A stretch of DNA of 64,000 bases from Anaeramoeba flamelloides (lineage: Eukaryota > Metamonada > Anaeramoebidae), in the NCBI GenBank assembly GCA_027625915.1, contig JANTQA010000070.1, positions 9,615,001 to 9,679,000 of the forward strand. The letters are read 5' to 3'. The notes beneath the pieces were generated by a model, which did not search any database, was not told where the DNA came from, and saw only the letters and a program-made list of their open reading frames with translations. Position 1 is the stretch's first letter. Each line of letters starts with the position of its first letter. Shown here piece after piece: positions 54,250 to 64,000 of the stretch. The position numbers and the translations under genes are program-made.

Positions 54250-57200
54250 TTCCTCATCTTCTTCCAAATCTTCTTCCACATTATCTTCTTCGTTTTCTTC
54301 CTCGAGTTTTTCTTGTTCGATAGATTCATTTTTAGATTCTTGTTCATTTGTTTCCTTTTTAATTACGGTTTAATATCAATAAAACAAAAACAAAAATAAA
54401 TTGAATTATTAATCTCCTCATCTGTACATGTTAATATTTCGACACTCTAATTTATTAAAATTGTTTAATATTTTATATGTGCTTTCTGCTCTGTAAAAAA
54501 AAAAAAAAAAGGAGTTGTATTTTTTCAGTAAAAAGAGATTCTTCGCTTGAAATTAAATTTATTTTTTCCATATTTATTCGAATTCCCAAAAAAAAAAAAC
54601 AAGGGACTAACCACCCTTTGACTGATCTTTAGATTATTTTGATTTCTCAGTTAAAAAAAAAATAATAAAACCTTCAAAATATTTTTTTTCTATTTTCAGA
54701 TTTTAATTATTGTTGTTTTTTGAACTCAAATAATGAATCAAGAACTGATTTAAAAGATTTTTGCACCTAAATGTGACAAATTTGCAGATATTTTTACTTG
54801 TTTGTAGAAAGGCGCATTTAACACGGATAAATACTTTTTCGCAAACAAGTCAGAGTTTTCGTGAATAAGTGTTTTTTTCACGGAAAGTCTTTTTTTTTCT
54901 GGGTAAATTATTTTTTTCGTAAATGCAACATAGATAATAATAGGGTTTGTTGAAAGATACTAAAACAATTTGAAAATCTAGTGTTTCAGATCTTTAATTC
55001 AAAAAAATATTTTCTCTTGAGAAACCAAACCTAAAAAAAGATTTAAAACCAGTAATTTTATCTTTATTTAGAGAGTTCAATAAAAATAAAATATAGGAAA
55101 ATGAAAAAGAATTTTTGACAAAAGAATTAATTTGAAATTGCAAATTTAGAGAAAAGCAAAAGAATTAACAACCAATAGAGATAAAGATGCTGAAATCCAA
55201 TATAGGGAGGTTTTTTAAAAAGGTGTTTTTACCTTCACAAGTTAAATTCTTACGAGGAAAGAGAAATTTCCCTGAGATCTAATCGATCAATCAATTCAAA
55301 AAAAAACATTCTAACTTTAGTGTTGAAATTTTTCATAAAATTTAAAGTTAAGAAAAGAGGGAGAATAAAAAGAGGATAACAGGCCTTTCAAAAGTCAATT
55401 TAGATTCGTGGTTGTATGGTTGGGTTGTTGTGAAAACTTTCAAAATAGAACCATCTTATTTAGTATTGTAGATACTTTTGAAAATGTTTTAGCTGAAGAA
55501 AAACCAAATCTAGAATTCCATTTGGTTGTAAGTATCCATATTTTTTTTTTTTTCATAGCAATAGCTAATGCTACGATAGATTGAGAAATTCGAAGATTTA
55601 CCTCAAGTTGTTAATTGAGTTGATGAAAAGGATCGATAAATTTGCCAATCAAATCAAAAAAAAAATTCAGGAATTGTTTTGATCTGATCATTGATCTATT
55701 TTTGTTTCTTATTTTTTTCATTTTTTCAAAACAAATTCTTTGTTTTGAAGATCAAGTTTGTTGGTCAACAGAAATTTATCAACTCTTAAATTGTGATTAA
55801 ATTTTTAATAACAATATTCGGATGAGTCACTGAAAAAATGTCAAAAATACTCGAAAATGCAAAATATTCGAATTTTTTCAAACATGACCTAAATCATCAA
55901 GAATGTTGTTTAATTAGTGTATATACTCATTTTTTCGGATTGAGTTTTATCATGAAAGGAAAAAAAACTTCTTGAATGTTCCAAAATCTTGGTAAAAAAA
56001 AATTCATCATTGCTAGAATACTCTTGACAATTGTTTTTTAAAAGTATCGATTGGGTTTTAAAAAAGCAAATTGTTTTTTAAACCCATTAGATTTTACGCA
56101 AAGTGAATATGAACAATAATCCTCTGTGCTTGATCTAAATTTTTTGTTTTTGTTGAAATAAAGGTTTTGAAAGAATCTGTATTTAAATTTCCAAAAAAAA
56201 TCCAAAACAAATTACTTAAAAAAATTTGAATAAAATTCCTTAAAAGTGAATTGATTGATAGATTAGATTAACATAATTCAAAAGTGGTTTTTATTTTTTA
56301 ATGTTAAAAGTGTATTTTTAAACATGAATTTGTCTTTTTTTTATTATTTTGTTCCTTTTCAAAAAAAAAAAGAAAACATCAAAAATATTGGATTATTATT
56401 ATTTATTTTGAAAATGGAAAATATTCAAATTTTTTAAACAACCCAAAAATCATTGAAAATAAACTTTTATTGATATTTAATTTTGTTTTTTATTATTTAA
56501 CATTACTAATTATCGATATTTCCATGCAAATTGTTAATTTTATTTTCATAAACAAAAAAAAATAAAGTATTCTTCGAGTATCTTCGTCGTTTTTACAATT
56601 TCCCATTCGTACAATTAATCACGATTTTTGATGTTCGGAGTTTTTTCATTCGTGATCTTGAATTAAAATCTAAATTGTAATTTACACTATAATCAGAAAA
56701 AATAATATTTTATTTTTACAAAATTGGTTGCTTCAAATTACTTTTCTGGTAGAATTGACTATTTCTTTGGAAAATATCTTTTCCGTGAAAAAAGTTATTT
56801 ATTCGTGAAATAATATATATTTTCACTGAAGAATTGCATTCAAACGGAAGAATTACATTATTGTGTAATAGGCACTTTATTACGGAAAAGTCTCAAGTGT
56901 ATTTTACTGTTGAGAGAAAAATGTTGGGCACAGAAAAATGGTTGGACACCATTTTAAATTGGGAACATTAGTAAAATTGAAAATCAAATCCTATTGATAA
57001 CTTATGTGAATTTTATATAAATCCAGGTTTAAAGGTGTTAAAAGTTCATTAATCTGTGGTGTGTGTAGAATACTCATTTGAATGGTTGATAACTAAAAGT
57101 AGCTCATTCTATTTTAACAAAAATCCTAATTTTAGTAAAGTTCACTATTAATTCTGAAAATGGTAATTTTTAAACTTGCTTTAGATTATAAGAGATAAGA

Positions 57201-58545
57201 TTTTGAAAAAGTAGAATTACATTAATCCATATTCTGATAAGTAGATTATTGTTATTTTCTTTAGTTATTTCACAAACGATTGAAATTAAAAATCATTTTC
57301 AGTAATGTTCAAAATTAAAATTGCTGTCCAACTATTTTTCTCTGTCCAACATTTTTCTCTCAACAGTTAATCGGATTTAGGTGTTTATTTTTGGTTAAAC
57401 TCCAATTTTTCTAAAGTGGTCTTGGTTTGTTTCTCTAGCTAATTACAAAAATGGCTGATAAATTGGGTGAAATAAGCTAAAACAAATTCTTCTTTCAAAA
57501 AAAAAAAAAAAAAAAAACTTTTAGGCAGTTGTAAAAAAGTTCCCACCAAAAGTTTGAGAAGTGAAATCTCAAGCAATTAAACCCACTCGTTTTAAGCAGT
57601 TTGGATAGCACTTTCTCAAGCTTTTAATCCTCACTTTTTTTAAAACAATTGTATCTTAAATCTTTTACAAATTAAATTTTCTTTTGCTTTACAGACAAAA
57701 AGAATGTAAAAAATTAATCCATGTTTCATCAAAGTGTACACTATTCGATTAAAAGACTTGTATTTGATATTATTGAAAAACTGAATAACTTTTTTGCTTG
57801 ATTAAAAAAAAATAGAAAACTATTGGGAGAAAGAATTTTAAAAAATCTTTTCTTTTGCAATACTTTTGATGGTTGGTTGTTTTTCAGAAAAAAGATCAAA
57901 AAATTGGACAAAGAGTGTTCAAATTGACCAAACTTTGAAAACTTGAGTCTGCATTGCTTTCAAGGAGCCATTTTGAATAAAAAAAAAAGAAGAAGAAATC
58001 AAAACACAAACATTATCTTCAAGCACTTCGTTACCTTTATACATCATAGCAGGCATTTGCGAGGTTATCTTTTCAAGTACAAAACGGTTTTGTTCTTCAT
58101 CAAAAATTAAAAAAAGATCAAGATGTGGTGAATTATAATTTCCTTCAAAACGATATTTTTGTTTTGTTTTTTTATCGTTATTTACAAAGGAAAGGATCGC
58201 ACGATCATTTTCTAAAAATTGAAGATCACCATCAGTCATTTGATCAACACTTTGTGGTTTGTAACTGTCTATGGTTTGAAGTGATTGGTTAAAGTGTTTG
58301 TTAGTTTGTGTTTTTTTTCAAAAAAATTAGTAAATTATTTGGATTGAAAAAAAAAAAAATTTATTATTTTTGTTTTCTTTCATGTCTTGCTGGCAGAAAA
58401 AGGCGGGGACAGAAATTAAGTTTGTTTTTTTTTTACATTTTATGTAAATGTGTGACTTTTCGTTCTCTTCATCTTTTTCTTCAAAAAAACTTGAACCAAG
58501 AACAACATCATAGTTTACATTTTTCTCAAAATCTGATTCTTCCAT
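51863..58545 (-). CDS. EAF-family (ELL-associated factor) transcription elongation protein, five exons, 246 aa
   Basis: Exons are 58437-58545, 58035-58268, 54798-54898, 54171-54354 and 51863-51975. Every junction is GTA...AG, and phases agree throughout (1, 1, 0, 1). Residues 1-114 match the Eaf N-terminal domain (Pfam PF09816): VVLGSSF (14-20), YIKYSYKPQSVD (34-45, compare HTVRYDFKPASID in vertebrate EAFs), YRFEGN (75-80), LIFD (90-93) and FVLEKITSQM (99-108). A basic stretch (KEKKRLSVKKT, 114-124) follows. The acidic tail with an Asp9 run and a Ser/Gly/Asp end is like the acidic Ser-rich activation region of EAF1/2. Vertebrate EAFs are 260-268 aa, so the length fits. EAF partners ELL in RNA polymerase II super-elongation complexes. 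Exons 1-2 are firm; the later joins are inferred, and an unspliced exon 2 would stop at 57919. Confidence 0.72.
53716..53990. repeat. Dispersed repeat, family J, copy 2
   Basis: Within EAF intron 4. GAAACTCCAAATTAACATTA, ACAAAATTGAGG, then CTAAAGAAATTGAGAAATTT and ATCAACTCTAATC align with 3958-4190. Confidence 0.55.
55190..55640 (+). other. Longin / adaptor small-chain-like sequence antisense in an EAF intron
   Basis: Three plus-strand segments look coding. The first, from about 55172, reads IEIKMLKSNIGRFFKKVFLP and so on. The second, about 55373-55528, reads FKSQFRFVVVWLGC, QNRTILFSIVDTFENVLAEE, KPNLEFHLV and ends at a consensus donor GTT|GTAAGT. The third, after TAG at about 55580, reads IEKFEDLPQVVN. 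The order resembles the small chains of AP/COPI coats (a longin fold: first strand with N.G, later helix, then EL-DL-type strand before a VVNE-like end), but identity is low and no intron joins the first two segments. This is either a nested gene I cannot complete, a gene relic, or coincidence. Confidence 0.25.
56907..57366. mobile_element. MITE, family A, copy 2 (460 bp, inverted relative to copy 1)
   Basis: CTGTTGAGAGAAAAATGTTG at the left and CAACATTTTTCTCTCAACAG at the right; the left flank is TA. It is inside EAF intron 2 and is the reverse complement of 11130-11590 throughout, including the GTGTGTGTAGAATACTCATT block. Confidence 0.85.
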
Positions 58546-61500
58546 TTTCAAAAAAGGTTTTGGCTTAAATGCTGCTATAGAAAGGATGAGAGAAATGTTA
58601 AAAAAATAACATTCGAATGAATAATAGAAACTTTTTCATGTCAATGCCAGTGAGTTTAGGAATCTTTTATTCTCTTTACTCTTTCTCAAAAGTGTCTTTT
58701 GTGTACTTTTCTTACTTTCTTGTTAAAATTGATTTATAATTTGAGGTGTCAAGGACTATTTATCAAATTTAAGTGAGATTATTCTTAACTGTTAAAATCA
58801 TTTTAAAATCAATAAGATTTCTTATCTCAAAGTCAATTAAGGAAGCCAAATAAAATTTCAAAAAATCTCAATGCTTATTTGGGTTTGAGAAGATATTTAG
58901 GTTTTTACATCATGTAATTCGTAAAATATTCTAGAACTTGAAAAAAAAATTTTCATATATTAATTGGAAATGGTGACTATATTAACTGAAGACTTGATAA
59001 AATCCATTTTTTACATCATACTAGGTTTTTCTTTTTTCGAGAAGACCAAAACATTAAAATGATAAAAGAAACCAACAATAAACAAGATGTAAATATAATA
59101 TTGGTTAAAAATAGTTCTACTACTTTGTTGCTCTTACAATAACAAGATCAAATGTAAAAATATTTTAGAAATAATTATCCTGAAAAGAAACCAATACAAT
59201 TTTTTTTTTTGATTAAATCGCAAATAACACTCTAGCGCTCTTGTACTTAAAATTTGTGTTTGGGAATTTAAACTTTAAATCGATCGATTTCACTTTTATT
59301 AATTAATGGAAATAATTTCAAAATGTATTATTTTAAAATTAATTTAATATGATTATTTTCTTTTGAATTATAATGAAGTAATAATCTATCATTTTGATAG
59401 GAAAGACAAACCCATAAAGAGTAATCAATATTTGTTATTCCTACATTTTTTTCTATTTTATTTTATAGATAACAAAATTCATTTGATTTTTATTTTATTA
59501 TAAATAATTATTATTTAAGCAATTCATACATTTCCTGAATTTTAGACTTTTTGAACTTGATGGATAACTTAAATACTTTTGAGTTGTAAATAAAGAATTT
59601 TGGTTTTTTATGATGTTAAAATACTTTTGGGGTGTGTGTTCAAGTTTCATTGGGTGCCTAGGTTTTTTTTAATTTTAGATCTTGTTTGAAAATATTAAAA
59701 ATTTTCTTTTTATTTCTTAAATTAAAAAAACCTAATGGCGATCTTATCCAGAATTCAAAAGAATAGAAAAAAATCTTATATTTTACTCTAATATTTTAAA
59801 TCCCCGAAAATTTAAATGTAGTTTGTTTTATATTTTCTTTTTTATCTATAAAATATTCTGATTTTACCAATAAATAAAAAACCCTTGAAAAGCTAATGAT
59901 TATTTTCCAGAATTCAAAAAAATAGATTAAGAGAATGATTTATATTGATTAATTTGAAATTTTGGAAAATTAAACTATATTTTCAACTCTTGGAATTCAA
60001 TCAATCATCATATGTATACTTAATGATTTCTTTGTTTTTTCTTTCAAAGAAATTTACTGAATTCAAGTAGGTTTTTTTTTTATTTATTTGTTGACTGAAT
60101 GATATGAAAATTTTCAAGATAAGGAAGATATAATTTACCTAATTTCTTTTTGAATTTAAATTCTTTAATCTGAAATTATCATATTTTCAATTTTTAAATA
60201 ATATTTTGAAAAATAAAAAAACTTTTTTCTGTTTATATTACATATTTCAGTAACAGACTAATTAAGTTAAATATTTAAATAATTTAAAGTTTTTATTTAA
60301 TAATTAGATATTTCTAACCCATATGTCAATTGGCTTATTATAAAAGATTTAGATAATATACTTTTTAAACTTTAAACGTAAAGAGAATTATAATTCGTGT
60401 ATCTACTGTAAATGTTAAATAATACTTTAAATTTTTCTAAATAATAAACCAAATTTGAAATTTTATCCAAATAAATATCAATATATTTATATTTTTTAAA
60501 ATCTTTTGATATGTCTTAATATACAGGAACATTTTTTTAAAAAAGAATTTGTTTCAATGAATATAGACAGCTAAATCTGATTAGAATATTGTTAAAACCA
60601 GCTCTCAATTCACTATTTTAGTTAAACAAATCCCTTAATCTTTTTTTGAAAATTGAAAAAAAATAAAAATATTTTCAACATTTTATTATTTTTTAGTAAC
60701 TAAAATCAAAATAATTTTAAAGATCAGTTAATAAGAGTTTGAGTTTGCTATTTTTTCATCCAAAATTCAAATAAATAAAGAAAATCATTTTATTTTTTTG
60801 TAAATATGGAAATTTCATTTAAAATTTTTTTCTTGAAAAAATACAACTCCTTTTTTTTGTACCAAGTGTAACACACTCCACCAAAACAAAATAATTTTTC
60901 AACCAAAATTGAAATTCAACTATTCTTTCCATGGGTTGAGAAAATAAATTTCTCTTTTTTGTTCTTTTCTTCAACTAAAAAAAAGTTAAAATATAATTAC
61001 TACCAAACATTCAAGCAACAAACGGTTTTATTTTCATGATGTGTATTTGTAAATTTTGAAACCCAGTTGTTAATAAATAAAATCAAAAAGTAAATCTCAT
61101 GAATGAAAATGATTACCAAATCCCCGGTGTACATTATGGATTTAATTTTTGAATGAAAAATTTCGCTTCATAAAAAAAAAACAATTAAACACAGTTTTCC
61201 AGTTTTACTCTAACCTAAATAACGTTTTATCTTTTATAATTCGAAATTTAAATGGTTGTTTCCCAAAAAATTATTCCAAAAAAATAAAATACCTTTCTTA
61301 TTTTTCAAAAATTGTTGTATTTAGAGAGATTTAGTTTTTTTATTACCAATCTATTTTATATCAATCTCTTATGTTCAAAAAACCGAGTATCTAAACTTTT
61401 TTAACCTTTTTAAATTCAAATTTCATTAAGTAAATCTTCATTCAATTCCAAATTAATAGATTTTTAATTATGTTTTCACAATGAGCAAAAAAATGTTTCC

Positions 61501-62239
61501 ATTTATTATCTTTGATTTTTTTCTTTATTAGTTTATTAATCAACAATTCCCATTCAATTTTTAATAATAACATAAGAGTAAATATTATTTTTGGTGCCCA
61601 TTACTGGAAATTATAAAAAAAATCAAAAATACCAAAATTGTAGCGAAAGATATAAAATTGTTTTATCTTTATCAGGTTCTAATTCAGATTGAATAATGAT
61701 TTTAAAAAATCGAAAAAATATAAAAAGATATAAAACTGAGACTCTTAAAATAACTCCAATAAAAGAGATATAATATTTAATGATTAAAATTATTCTTATT
61801 AAAATAATATTAATTTTATTCAATAGATTCAATAAAATCTATTTCTTATTTATCAAAAGAATTATCCCAAAAAAAAAAAAAAAAAAAAAAATCTTTTTCT
61901 ATTAATATTTAATGCAATAAATGCATAAAAAGGTTAAATAGTTGAGAATCAAGATTTTTTTTTTCTACAATTAAGTGATTTTAAAAGAAGATTTACAAAC
62001 CAAAAACTTTCAAATTAAAAAATAAATTTCAAATAAAATAAAATAAAATAAAATAGCAAAATGTATGTTTCTGAAATATATCAGATATTGTATAATGTAG
62101 AGTAATAGAAAAAAATAATAATATATTTGATACTTTAATAAAGCAAAAGTATCAAAGAAAATAAAAAAAAGAAAATGGAAAGAAAAAAAATGTAAAAAAA
62201 AAAATAATAATTTTCATAATCGCAAACAATAAAGCAGTT
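58546..62239. other. Intergenic, EAF promoter side, otherwise featureless
   Basis: Upstream of the EAF start and downstream of the RGS gene stop. It holds a degenerate family E cluster (59740-60000). The remainder is AT-rich with short A/T runs and no frame longer than about 70 codons. I see no further gene. Confidence 0.6.
59740..60000. repeat. Hairpin-cluster repeat, family E, copy 4
   Basis: CCTAATGGCGATCTTATCCA, GAATTCAAAAGAATAGAAAA and later TTTTCCAGAATTCAAAAAAA are the family E unit; the complementary arms are strongly eroded. Confidence 0.5.
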
Positions 62240-63904
62240 TTAATCAAGAAGTTCATATTCTTTGGTAAAGGAAATTTTACCAGTAAATTTAGGGTCCTTC
62301 ACAACTTTTAATGAGAATTTTTTTTGGTTTGATTTAATATTGCCGTGCTTCCAAATCCAATTTTTCAATTGTTTTATTGAATTAGCAAAATCTGTAGAAA
62401 AAATTTTAAAAAGACGCGGTATTAAAACAATTTTGGATTTTTCATCAAACAAAACATTTCTTTTAATAAATGCAAGAGTAGCTAAATTTAATTGGTGATT
62501 TAATTTTACTGAATTAAAAACTTTTATGAAGGGTATTAGCCCTTCTAAATTAATCAATGCGAAATGTATTCTGGGGTCCTTGGTATTTATTGTAATGATA
62601 TTCCAATTGCTATTATTTTTCTTTTTATTGTTGTTGTCATTACTCTTGTTCATCTTGATTGCAGATGATGAGGGCATTAGCATCTCCTTGATATCTGATA
62701 ACGAGTGTGCGTTGCCGCCGATGTCGAACATGGAATTATTTAAAAATGATTGATAAGAAGTGAGATCTGAGGGTGGCCCGTTCACGATCATTGAATATAA
62801 GGCCAAAGTGTTATATAAATTTATTAAAAATGAGATTTTTTGTTGATTGTTTAATTCTTGGATCTTGCCGATGTCGATCGTTTGTAATTTGCATGTAGCG
62901 AATTCAAATCTTCTGAAGGACACTGACTGCTTCAGCTTTTCACAATCGATTTGTTCATTGCTAATGGAATATGATCCGTTGATCATATCAATTAAGGATT
63001 CCATTAAGGATTCGGCATATCTGCACGGGTTTTTGACTGGTTTGCCTTCATAATTAATCGAATAATTCAACGTTTTCATTATTTTTTCATTGTAAATGAA
63101 CGCGCCCTTCCTGATATTTAAATTCTTTGACTTTTTTGGATTTGATAAATGGTTTTTTAATTCATTAAATAATTGCGAATTTTTAAATAATTCAAACCCG
63201 CTCCCCGAGAGATCTTTATAAATTATTTCATGGATTTCATCAAAAATATTTACATTGTCTTCTTGAATTGCAGACTTGATAACCTCTGACCGTAACTCGA
63301 TATCTAGATCCAATTCAAATATGGAATCGGGCTTAATAAACATTTTAATGATATCAAAAATCCATGCATTCAAATACCGATACCGATATTTGGAATTAAA
63401 TTTTTGTTCTTCCATTTCGGGCTCAGTGGTAGAATCAGAATACGAACTAAAGCCACTTTCATTTCTCTTAAGACTTTGTGCAGAATTTAATTGATGAATG
63501 GTCCTTAAATAATATTCCTTAAAATTTGAGACTTCTAAATAAAATAATAATGGCTCAACATTATATTGATAAGCTAAAAATTCTTTATAATATTCAAATG
63601 ATACAGGATGCGAAAAGATTTCTTCAAATGTTGGTATTTTTTTTTTAATAATCCATTCTGGTATATTTGTTTGTTTCGATGTTTCTTTCTTGCTTGACAG
63701 TTCCTTTGTAATTCTGGTCTGGTTCGTACTCTTGCTACCATTACTGAGATCTGAATCTGAAATTTGATCAATTTTTGATTTCATCGATTCGTCTTCACTA
63801 ATAAAATCAGATACAAACTAATCGTTTGTTATTTTTAGGTTTTGTTTTGTTTTTATTTTATTTTTAGTATTATTGTTAGATACGGAAATATTTTTGTTAA
63901 TCAT
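62240..63904 (-). CDS. RGS domain - DUF547 protein
   Basis: The main frame starts at ATG 63784 (514 aa), but it stays open upstream to an acceptor-like TTAG at 63818 (FVSDFISEDES). A short first exon at 63884-63904 (MINKNIS, donor C|GTATCT) splices in phase 0 across a 66-nt intron, giving 532 aa; I prefer this. The RGS domain covers about residues 65-230 (FEEIFSHPVSFEYYKEFLAY, NVEPLLFYLEVSNFKEYY, then IFDEIHEIIYKDL). A Ser/Glu insert (about 60 residues) lies where canonical RGS has a short loop. DUF547 follows (LNNQQKISFLINLYNTLALY, DPRIHFALINLEG, LNLATLAFI). RGS domains accelerate GTP hydrolysis by G-alpha; DUF547 has no settled function. An Asn/Lys run (NDNNNKKKNNSN) interrupts DUF547. Confidence 0.88.
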
Positions 63905-64000
63905 TAATTTTAATTTAGAAATAAGAAAAAGAGTAAATAATTTTTTGATAGTAAAAATTGTTTGAATTTTTTAAATTAGATAAAACGTGGTTTTGATTAT

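Noticed and set aside
54072-54347. Met-rich ORF (MMMMMMMMMM)
   Set aside because: Out-of-frame reading of the GAT repeat that encodes the Asp run of the EAF acidic exon.
55235-55262. A minus-strand exon candidate (ISGKFLFPRKNLTCE) ending in GTAAGA/GTAAAA
   Set aside because: Its phase cannot feed the next EAF exon, and 54798-54898 fits better; the opposite strand is also open and protein-like here.

Overview
This 64 kb window is very AT-rich nuclear DNA from a unicellular eukaryote. The genes carry spliceosomal introns and encode typical eukaryotic proteins: a Rab14-like GTPase, a coatomer/condensin-type HEAT protein, an RGS protein, an F-box protein and an EAF-like elongation factor. The gene mix and the Glu/Asn/Lys-rich linkers recall free-living amoeboid protists such as Anaeramoeba, but that placement is a guess. 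No rRNA, tRNA, CRISPR or bacterial-type operon was seen.

Layout. 1-6.5 kb is repeat-rich and nearly gene-free, with one small basic ORF at 5.9-6.1 kb. 7-9.4 kb (+) holds an unrecognised multi-exon gene followed by a clear two-exon hypothetical gene. 9.4-17.7 kb is mostly transposon remnants. 17.7-22.8 kb (-) is a secreted saposin-like protein split by a 4.8 kb intron. 28.2-30.0 kb (+) is an F-box protein with a multi-pass membrane half. 32.8-37.7 kb (-) is a five-exon Rab14-type GTPase with a 3.7 kb intron and a 26-nt exon. 39.2-41.5 kb (-) is an intronless Na+/H+ exchanger. 46.2-47.8 kb (-) is a HEAT-like protein with weak condensin-subunit-3 resemblance. 51.9-58.5 kb (-) is an EAF-family transcription elongation protein whose five exons I could chain in phase. 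62.2-63.9 kb (-) is an RGS-DUF547 protein. The Rab, the exchanger and the saposin point to endomembrane traffic, ion homeostasis and a phagocytic or antimicrobial lifestyle. EAF and the condensin-like protein are nuclear.

Two structural themes stand out. First, every intron accepted here for an accepted gene begins GTA. Most are 66-443 nt, but four are 2.2-4.8 kb, and these contain transposon copies. Second, the non-coding DNA is built from many families of short palindromic DNA-transposon derivatives (MITEs), mostly flanked by TA as in Tc1/mariner elements. One copy sits nested inside another, and a related uninterrupted copy at 27.7 kb serves as an empty-site control.

All intron-exon calls are by-eye inferences from reading frame, splice phase and family motifs. 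No RNA data or database search was available.
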